NCBI GenBank assembly: GCA_034440235.1
Contig: JAWXBR010000065.1
Span: forward strand, 1 to 18,698
Reading direction: 5' to 3'
Source: JAWXBR01 sp034440235
GTDB lineage: Bacteria > Bacteroidota > Ignavibacteria > Kapaibacteriales > Kapaibacteriaceae
DNA: 18,698 bases
The notes under the pieces were generated by a model. It did no database searches. It was not told the origin of the DNA and was given only the letters and a program-made list of their open reading frames with translations. The translations under genes were made by a program, and so were the position numbers. Numbering within the stretch: position 1 is the stretch's first letter; every line of letters starts with the position of its first letter. Below, in pieces: positions 9,301-15,398 of the stretch.

Positions 9301-10413
9301 GTTAGCGTCTTCTCGGCCGGTGTGTTTATCGAGTTCACAGAGAACGATCTAGGTGTTTGTGCCGGACAGACTGCGATGATCGACGCAAACATTTATACGA
9401 ATCCAGGTGGGGCTCCATTTAATGTTCGCTGGTTCTTTAACGGACAGCAACTTTCTGATGGTTCTGTGTACACTGGCACAAGTAGCACAACACTTACGAT
9501 TCAGAATGTGAATGCTGCGGTAGCTGGTGCGTACACCGTACGCGCAACTCTAACTGACGACGAAACTCAGTTCGGTGAAGGCACAGCGGTAATAACGCTA
9601 TCGAGCGCACCAACCATTAATACACAACCAACAGATGTCAGGATTTGCGAAGGTCAGCCGTTCACGTTAAGTGTAACAGCTGCTGCACAAGGTCCGATCA
9701 AGTATCAATGGCACAAAGGCACAACAGCACTTCCAGGTGAAACAGGTCCATCGTTCACCATCGCCAATGCCGGTGAAGCCCGCGAAGGCATGTACACTGT
9801 CGTTGTAACAACACCATGTGGCAACGTTATGAGTGTTCCAGTTGCTGTTATTGTTGACTCCGTAACAACGATTACAGAGCAGCCAATTTCTGCACGCACA
9901 CTTACGATCAACCAAAGCCTGACGCTAACGGTTGCGGCAAGAGGTACGGGCACGTTACAGTATCAGTGGTTCAAAGATGGCGTCGAAATCACGGGCGTTG
10001 TTACGCCATCGTATGTAATCGTTGCAGCCAACACTACAGATGCAGGTCGCTACTGGGTGCGGGTTCGTTCGTCATGCGGTGACGTATTCTCTGACACAAC
10101 AACCATCACTGTCAACTCGACAGTAAGCGTTTCCGAAACGATGCTGTCGAACGGTAGCGTTGTAAGCACAATTAGGCCGAATCCAACGATGTCGGTTGCA
10201 ACGTTTACGCTCACGCTAAACGCTCCACAGAACGTTACAATTCGCATTGTAAACGCAGCTGGTGTTGTAGTTGCGACAGTAATGAATCAGAGCAATGTCA
10301 TCGGAACACTGCATGCTGACATCGATGCGGCAGGACTTCCTAACGGCATGTACTACGTGGTCACGCAAATCGGAAATGAACGTCATCAACAAGCTCTTGC
10401 CGTAATCAAGTAA
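6391..10413 (+). CDS. Giant secreted multi-domain Ig-like protein with T9SS C-terminal sorting domain
   Basis: With the ATG at 6391 the protein has 1340 residues and begins with a classic signal peptide (MTRSHLRN..., core AAILLLVG, cleavage after AIHAQ near 25). Upstream in-frame starts at 6352 (ATG) and 6343 (TTG) exist. The latter lies in the terminator T-tract, and both would add a long polar lead, so 6391 is preferred although no Shine-Dalgarno is seen. Domains: a lectin/jelly-roll-like N-terminal module (26-225, ending in a MSVDEITVSS pattern), two bacterial Ig-like modules (about 230-335 and 340-435), an unassigned stretch (436-705), a module starting ITIQSPVLGDTLCAG (708-797), then five Ig-like repeats with YQW/RWF cores (about 798-1242). 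The final ~85 residues (IRPNP..., ending LPNGMYYVVTQIGNERHQQALAVIK) are a type A sorting domain. It should be exported by T9SS to the cell surface. Adhesion or structure is likely; no catalytic residues were seen. Confidence 0.87.
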   Translation: MTRSHLRNAVAAILLLVGCVAIHAQTNPTTFALTSGSYTFTQWDNTNTAGTYPANMRFHAHTPSVDPDITLASAASSDWDCAYNVASGSRVIGKGAGGFSFINTGSSLCGNKRLGSAVLALNSTGRTTINVAWTGATVVASTRVYAIRLQYRVGTSGSWLDVLDGANNPVEYLGSTTGNSASFSNTLPAAAENQLVVQVRWIYYYISGAGGRPEMSVDEITVSSLSGTGTPTKFGFGQITPTTPSASSQFSVQVRAVDASNNPQNVTLATSFNLSLVTGTGTLSGNLSGTIPAGANSVTVTGVRYNTAQSGVVIRATRTAGDNLAFGDSNPFTVAPGGTQFLVQNFENVGYTNTPFLPFNAIVLRADGTTDVNYIDPVTITKLSGPGNLVFTTSATPINGNALFNNVSVDAPGTYVLQLSAPNIGTYTLPAITVYPAPVLNTQIVPQYLSSRVSSSLGFPIPTYSLVTFTNLQPGTTYRFISGVATDQVLTSTGGAFNVHYDGPAHNYFYTASKSLTNAASYSMFSTQVGETSKSVWVNLVQTSNVAFDEGSTIYWRVSLADNIGRFIKHYELSLTSKVLRLGPEPLTTRGTGIADVASQSTPKNVILLYDNTAGTGRPLSSAIVQNDGATVPGSETFYGALENTTGAWATIIPNVLPTGVRRIEERDGRNGNIVYSITSADGIWNGVNTVNPAGGYLLPIYLQTPRITIQSPVLGDTLCAGALDTILFTARGTQNVRIELSTTGGTNWMLLADVPASSGQLIWNAPSSEYNPNLRIRITGIERPDISASTGNFVVSAPLAVIQQPASADLCVGDNHQFVVLTEGTIRRVRWFKDDREIIGATGSIFRITNAQYPTSGVFYAIVEGVGGCGDIRTENVTLRVARPTQIAYLSRAVPTRIGDTAVLTVEAEVPGDAARYQWYRGTTPLVESAKFQGTQSTRLEIRGVEATDIGNDYRVVVVGVCGTATSRVVSVFSAGVFIEFTENDLGVCAGQTAMIDANIYTNPGGAPFNVRWFFNGQQLSDGSVYTGTSSTTLTIQNVNAAVAGAYTVRATLTDDETQFGEGTAVITLSSAPTINTQPTDVRICEGQPFTLSVTAAAQGPIKYQWHKGTTALPGETGPSFTIANAGEAREGMYTVVVTTPCGNVMSVPVAVIVDSVTTITEQPISARTLTINQSLTLTVAARGTGTLQYQWFKDGVEITGVVTPSYVIVAANTTDAGRYWVRVRSSCGDVFSDTTTITVNSTVSVSETMLSNGSVVSTIRPNPTMSVATFTLTLNAPQNVTIRIVNAAGVVVATVMNQSNVIGTLHADIDAAGLPNGMYYVVTQIGNERHQQALAVIK

Positions 10414-10446
10414 CGATCCCTAGCACTGCGGTAAACGAATAGAACT

Positions 10447-13400
10447 ATGATCACTCGCCTTTTCTGTGCGTGTATCGCACTCGTTGCAATAGCGACGTCG
10501 ATTCACGCACAGGACGTGGTGGTGAGTGAGTATTTTCAGAGCAACCCTCAAGCAGCGGAATGGACCGAGCTTCTAGTTGTTGGCGATAACGTGAACATGG
10601 TCGGATATCATGTATCCGACTACAACGGTGGCCAGCTCGTTCGTCAGGGCGGCGTAACGTTTCGCGACGTTCCCGTTTGGAGGCATGTTCGTGCTGGAAC
10701 GATTATTGTCATTTACCATTTGGATGTACCTGGCGGCACACAGCCAGACACAAGTGCAGCAGATGGATTTCTAGAGTTAAGTAGAAACGACGGACGGTTT
10801 TTCGATCAGTTTGGGGCTAATGGATTGAACATCAATCAGGAGAGTGACTTCGTTGTTGTGCTTGCACCCGATGAGAATCACATCCACGGTTTGGGTCATG
10901 CAGCAACTCCCGGTCCCGGCTATACCAACGCTCCTACTCCTAAAGTTCAATGCGACAGCGGCATCCTCGGGAATGACCGCTCTATTGGTGTCGTAGGAAG
11001 AAGTTTAAAGGCGTACGACGCAAGAATTTCTCGTGATTCGACAGCGATAACTCCTGTAGGGACTAAGGGGCTGCCGAATATTATGGACGCACCGCGTTCA
11101 CTTGCTGGCCGCAGAAATGTCAATTACTGGTTTTGGCGCGAGACGCGGGAACCGCAGTGGAGCGCAGCCCCTTCCATGACACTTGTGTCGCAGACTGCAT
11201 CGGCACACGTCATTAGTTGGACGCCACTCGTAGATGCGTACTCGCAAGATGGAACGACGGGTTACATGATATTAAGAGATACATTAAACTTTTCTACGCT
11301 TCCTGCTAACGGCGTTGTTGATGGAAGTATCTACACTGTTGGCTCGCGCATAGGTTCAGCGCTGATTCTTGCAATACGTCCGACGAGCGCTGGTGCGCAA
11401 TACGGCGACTCTTTGAATTTGATGTGCGGACAGAATTACACGTATCGCGTGTACGGTTACAGGTACGTAGCAGACCAACGGATTCCGTTGGCACAACAAG
11501 CGGACACGACGGCACGTGGACGTCAGTACACAGAGCTGAAGTTTGCACAGTCGGCTGTGGTGACGAAGGCAAATCCTACGAAGCCTGTAATTGCTGCGTC
11601 ACGTACGCAGATATGTCCGGGTGATACGGCGTCGCTGACGACAACGTCGGCCGGACCTCGCTACGAGTGGCTGGTAAACGGGCAACCCGTTCCTGTCGGT
11701 GGATCGACAAAAATTGTGGTCTTTGAAATTGGTACGTATAAACTGCGTGTTGTTGCCGATGGTGGATGTTTTGCGGAATCGGACCCAATTACAATTGCTG
11801 CATTGCCTGCTTCAACGATCGATATCGCACCAACAGGTACTCAAACAATTTGTACGGGCGATTCGCTTGTTATTCGCGCACTCACACCTGCGGCATCGTA
11901 TCAATGGCTGAAGGAAGGACAGCTCATTGCTGGTGAAACGGGTAACACGTTTGTTGCTCGTCAAGCCGGAGATTATTTCGTCCGTTCGCAAACAGCGCAA
12001 GGATGTCCGGCCACATCGGCTATTGTGCGTGTACGCATTCCGAACATCACGTACTCGTTCTCAAATGCATCGCTCGACTTTGGTGTACTTGGAAGTTGTG
12101 CGTCGAGTACGTCTGGTACCATCGACGTCGTAAATGATGGTGCTGAACCGTTAACAATTTCGAATGTCACGTTTTCTGCAGGATTTTCCCTTGTATCACC
12201 AGCGCCAGGCTTTGCCTTAGCGCCCGGTGCACGTCAGACGTTACGCATTTTGTTCTCGCCGTCAACGACAGGTGTTACCAATGGCACGGCAACGTTCACG
12301 GCATTACCGTGTGCTGTGAAACGCACGTTGCCACTAACTGGCAACCGCACACAAGCACTTGCGAGCATCAACAAAGCTGCTGTCGATTTTGGTGTGTTTG
12401 CAGCGTGTGACATCACGCCTACGATACGTCCGGACTCAACATTCAGAATTACAAACGATGGCACGTCGAACATCACAGTTACAGCGCCCATTGTAAGTCC
12501 GCCGTTTTATCTCATTGGCGCGAATATTTCAGAGACGATAACACCCGGTAATGGCGTTGATTATCGCGTGCAATACAGTCCACTCGGACCCGAACGTGAC
12601 AGCAGTATTGTCGCACAGATTCAATTCCCCTATTCGTCTCTTGCGTGCAACGACACATTGCGTGCAACGCTAAAGGCCGCGGCATACAGACCGCAACTTG
12701 CAATAGACGTGCGCACAATCGATGTTGGCGCGTTGCTCTCATGTGCAACAAGTGTCGACACGTTTGTAAACGTCACAAACAATTCGTTTGTGGACGCAAC
12801 ATTCGAGTCGTCGTCGAATCCTTCAATCGTCGTTCCCGACGCTCCACTTACAATCGATGCAGGCATAAGCCGCAGTGTACGTGTGTTATTTACTGCACCT
12901 ACGACTCCTGGTCCGTTCTCTGTTACCACCAACATTCGTGTTCTGACGTGTGGCGACTTACAACCACTCACGATTACAGGTACCGTTGTCGACCCTCAAG
13001 CTTCGTTTTCGCAGACAGTGTTTGACTTTGGTACGATAAACTCGTGCGATACAAACCGTTCGCGCACACAGCCAATGCCGTTGTACATGCGCAATGCACC
13101 TGCTACGGTTTCGAGCGTAGACCTGTCGCCACCGTTCTCTACAACATTGGGTCCGGGCGTCGCCTTCTCCGACTCCGTCAACGTAATTATATCGTTCACA
13201 CCTACAACGTTTGGCGATTTCTCAGACACACTTGTTGTAGTGCTCGCGCCGTGCGGAGATACTGTAAAACTCGTTCTCTTCGGATCGGGTGAAGACCCGA
13301 GCGTACGGACAACGATGAGCAATATGGACTTCGGTATCCTGACGCCTGGACAGACGGTAACAGAACGTGTGGTAGTCGTAAACGTCGGCACTACACCAAC

Positions 13401-14316
13401 AACAGTGCAGCCCCTTGCGAATGTCGTAGCCCCATTCAGTATCGTAAGCTCTACACCTACATTGCCCGCCAGCCTCGCACCCGGCGACAGCGCCGTGGTG
13501 CTTGTGCAATACACGCACATTGGCGCGGGTCGCGACGACAGAATAAGCATCGTGATGCGTACCATCGGGGCATGTCCGTCTACCACAACCATCGCCATCA
13601 TAGGTCGCACACAAGCGGGTGGCGTTATTACGGGTGTTGTACTTGCGATGCCATTAAATCACACTGCACGAGCTGGCGACAACGTAGCAATTCCTATTGC
13701 CCTCACCTCGCCCACTGCACTCGATTCTGCAAATGTTCTGGCGATGCACATCGTGCTCTCGTTCGATCCGACATTGCTGCGCGCACTTACCATTACCGAT
13801 CTGACCACACTTGGCATTACTGGAACCGTCAGTGAAACAGTGCCTGGTATCGCGATTATCGATCTTATTTCTGCGCAACCCATTAAGGCGTCGACGCCGT
13901 TCATTGCGTTAAACGGCAAAACGTATCTCGGACGTTCTTCGCAAACTGCACTACGGGTAGATTCGGTGACGGCTAAGGGGCTTGTGATTACGGGGCAAGA
14001 CGGACAACTCACACTTTCGGGATCGTGCGCTGCCGACGCGTTGCAGATTCAGCTCGGTGCGCCTATGAGTCTCAAAGCAACATATGATGCTAGTTCGGAT
14101 ATTGTAATAGAGTTTACTACGCTTACCGACGATCCGGTGGTTATTACCGTCGTAGACATGCGCGGTATAGAGCGTATCGTTCCCATCGACGGAACCGTTC
14201 GCCCCGGTTCGTACCGCCTTACAGTCGACGCTGGACAGCTTCAGGCGGGACCTTACATCGTCAGCATGCGCCACGGACTTCACGTCCGTACGGCCAAGCT
14301 AATGATCGCCCCTTAG
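10447..14316 (+). CDS. Giant secreted protein: lamin-tail-like, Ig-like and five ASH/choice-of-anchor-D repeats, cohesin-like and C-terminal sorting domain
   Basis: A 1289-residue protein with a signal peptide (MITRLFCACIALVAIATSIHA|QD). Domains: a lamin-tail-like module (23-150, VVVSEYFQSNPQAAEWTELL type), an FN3-like region (about 238-375), two Ig-like modules (378-452 and 455-531), and five choice-of-anchor-D (SPD-2/ASH) repeats starting near 535, 638, 748, 852 and 952, each with a DFG- or DVG-type strand. The first four repeats carry a Cys pair (551/622, 654/734, 766/835, 867/936), likely disulfides. The fifth keeps only Cys1043. A cohesin-like module follows (about 1060-1192), with the final ~95 residues a T9SS type A-like sorting domain (VVDMRGIERI..., LQAGPYIVSMRHGL). 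The gene starts 33 bases after the preceding giant gene and is probably co-transcribed with it. No enzyme motif was seen; a surface scaffold or adhesin is the best guess. No Shine-Dalgarno is visible. Confidence 0.86.
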   Translation: MITRLFCACIALVAIATSIHAQDVVVSEYFQSNPQAAEWTELLVVGDNVNMVGYHVSDYNGGQLVRQGGVTFRDVPVWRHVRAGTIIVIYHLDVPGGTQPDTSAADGFLELSRNDGRFFDQFGANGLNINQESDFVVVLAPDENHIHGLGHAATPGPGYTNAPTPKVQCDSGILGNDRSIGVVGRSLKAYDARISRDSTAITPVGTKGLPNIMDAPRSLAGRRNVNYWFWRETREPQWSAAPSMTLVSQTASAHVISWTPLVDAYSQDGTTGYMILRDTLNFSTLPANGVVDGSIYTVGSRIGSALILAIRPTSAGAQYGDSLNLMCGQNYTYRVYGYRYVADQRIPLAQQADTTARGRQYTELKFAQSAVVTKANPTKPVIAASRTQICPGDTASLTTTSAGPRYEWLVNGQPVPVGGSTKIVVFEIGTYKLRVVADGGCFAESDPITIAALPASTIDIAPTGTQTICTGDSLVIRALTPAASYQWLKEGQLIAGETGNTFVARQAGDYFVRSQTAQGCPATSAIVRVRIPNITYSFSNASLDFGVLGSCASSTSGTIDVVNDGAEPLTISNVTFSAGFSLVSPAPGFALAPGARQTLRILFSPSTTGVTNGTATFTALPCAVKRTLPLTGNRTQALASINKAAVDFGVFAACDITPTIRPDSTFRITNDGTSNITVTAPIVSPPFYLIGANISETITPGNGVDYRVQYSPLGPERDSSIVAQIQFPYSSLACNDTLRATLKAAAYRPQLAIDVRTIDVGALLSCATSVDTFVNVTNNSFVDATFESSSNPSIVVPDAPLTIDAGISRSVRVLFTAPTTPGPFSVTTNIRVLTCGDLQPLTITGTVVDPQASFSQTVFDFGTINSCDTNRSRTQPMPLYMRNAPATVSSVDLSPPFSTTLGPGVAFSDSVNVIISFTPTTFGDFSDTLVVVLAPCGDTVKLVLFGSGEDPSVRTTMSNMDFGILTPGQTVTERVVVVNVGTTPTTVQPLANVVAPFSIVSSTPTLPASLAPGDSAVVLVQYTHIGAGRDDRISIVMRTIGACPSTTTIAIIGRTQAGGVITGVVLAMPLNHTARAGDNVAIPIALTSPTALDSANVLAMHIVLSFDPTLLRALTITDLTTLGITGTVSETVPGIAIIDLISAQPIKASTPFIALNGKTYLGRSSQTALRVDSVTAKGLVITGQDGQLTLSGSCAADALQIQLGAPMSLKATYDASSDIVIEFTTLTDDPVVITVVDMRGIERIVPIDGTVRPGSYRLTVDAGQLQAGPYIVSMRHGLHVRTAKLMIAP

Positions 14317-14342
14317 GGACCCAGCGAAGCTGGGAGCCCCTT
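14316..14342 (+). terminator. Hairpin terminator after the surface-protein pair
   Basis: CCCAGC (14320-14325), GAA loop and GCTGGG (14329-14334) form a tight six-bp stem. An outer GGG/CCC pair across a small internal loop extends it. It begins within the stop codon at 14314-14316. There is no T-run, so termination may be weak or Rho-assisted. An eight-base direct repeat GCCCCTTA flanks it (14308-14315 and 14336-14343). Confidence 0.5.
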
Positions 14343-14380
14343 ACCCAACAAGGTTTATTTCGCGTCGGACCTGCTACTCG

Positions 14381-14388
14381 TATCTTTG
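14381..14388 (+). promoter_or_regulatory. Bacteroidota-type -7 promoter element for the SDR/acylase operon
   Basis: TATCTTTG matches the TAnnTTTG -7 element of the Bacteroidota primary sigma factor (family knowledge). A T-rich TTTATTT at 14354-14360 is about 20 bases upstream, where a -33 element would lie, though it is not a perfect TTTG. The transcript would start about 15 bases before the Shine-Dalgarno GGAAGGA at 14401-14407, which sits four bases before the GTG at 14412. It follows a hairpin, as expected for a new transcription unit. Confidence 0.5.
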
Positions 14389-14411
14389 CGTCTTCTAACT
14401 GGAAGGACAAC

Positions 14412-15398
14412 GTGAAGGTATTGGTAACTGGTGCAACGGGCTTCGTTGGAAGTCACGTTGTAGACGTCCTGCTCGAACGCGGATACATGGTCTCGTACGT
14501 CGCGCGCTCAACAAGCAACGTGCAATGGCTGCATGACAAAGAAGCAAGCCGTATGGACGGATCGCTGTTTGACATGAAGTCGCTACGAGCTGCTGTCGAA
14601 CAAGCGGACATGATTATTCATGTGGCTGGATTAACGGCTGCAAAAAACGAAGCGGAATTTATGCGTGGCAATCGTGATGCAACGCGCAACGTTCTCGATG
14701 CCATACGGGCGTACCATCCCGAGATCAAGCGTTATGTACATGTCAGCTCGCTAGCAGTGGCTGGACCTTCACCTGACGAAGAGAATCCTGTCACCGAAGA
14801 CTCCGGGTATAGTCCGATTACAGCTTACGGACGCACCAAGAAACTCGCTGAAGATCTTGTTAACGAAGCGGGTAAAGAATTTCCGATAACGATCATTCGT
14901 CCGCCCGCCGTATACGGTCCGCGTGACTCCGCAATTCTCACGTTCTTCCAAACCATCAATCGTGGCATTGCTCCGCTCATTGGATTCGACGAAAAGAAGT
15001 TGAGCCTAATACACGCTCGCGATCTCGCCCGTGGCATTGTCGATGCTGCAGAATCGCCTTCTGCAATCGGACAGACGTATTTCATTTCTTCCGACGAAGC
15101 ATATTCGTGGCCACAGGTGGCAAAGGTTACGGCAGAAGTTCTCGGACGCAAGAGTCTGTTTAAGATTCGCATCCCGCACCCTATTGTGTACGCAATTGCG
15201 GGCATCTCTGGCGTCGTTGCAAAGCTGCGCGGAAAAGCAGCTGTGCTTGACTACGAAAAAGGTCACGACATGACGCGTAAGTACTGGACGTGTGGCAACA
15301 GTAAGGCGCTCCGCGACTTCGGGTTCAAACAGGAGATTTCTTTAGAAGAAGGCATTCGCGATACAGTAGAGTGGTATCGTAAACACGGCTGGTTATGA
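14412..15398 (+). CDS. Extended SDR, NAD(P)-dependent epimerase/dehydratase-like
   Basis: A 328-residue cytoplasmic Rossmann-fold enzyme. The dinucleotide motif TGATGFVG (6-13) is at the extreme N-terminus. VAGLTAAKN follows at 71-79, the catalytic Ser lies in VHVSSLA (Ser112/Ser113), and the YxxxK pair is Tyr139/Lys143 in AYGRTKKLAE. The family RPPAVYGPRD motif is at 163-172. The layout fits epimerases, dihydroflavonol-reductase-like and 3-beta-HSD-like enzymes; the substrate cannot be told. The start is GTG, chosen because GGAAGGA lies just before it and because Lys-Val-Leu-Val begins the beta-strand of the Rossmann fold. Its TGA overlaps the start of the acylase gene (ATGA), so the two are probably translated together. 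Confidence 0.88.
   Translation: MKVLVTGATGFVGSHVVDVLLERGYMVSYVARSTSNVQWLHDKEASRMDGSLFDMKSLRAAVEQADMIIHVAGLTAAKNEAEFMRGNRDATRNVLDAIRAYHPEIKRYVHVSSLAVAGPSPDEENPVTEDSGYSPITAYGRTKKLAEDLVNEAGKEFPITIIRPPAVYGPRDSAILTFFQTINRGIAPLIGFDEKKLSLIHARDLARGIVDAAESPSAIGQTYFISSDEAYSWPQVAKVTAEVLGRKSLFKIRIPHPIVYAIAGISGVVAKLRGKAAVLDYEKGHDMTRKYWTCGNSKALRDFGFKQEISLEEGIRDTVEWYRKHGWL

Noticed and set aside
12996..13610. 204-residue minus-strand frame inside the second giant gene
   Set aside because: It is opposite well-formed ASH repeats; the Val/Thr-rich composition mirrors the sense strand. No start signal.
14308..14343. Direct repeat GCCCCTTA around the hairpin as an insertion scar
   Set aside because: The second copy overlaps one of the 13 octamers, and there is no mobile sequence between the copies.
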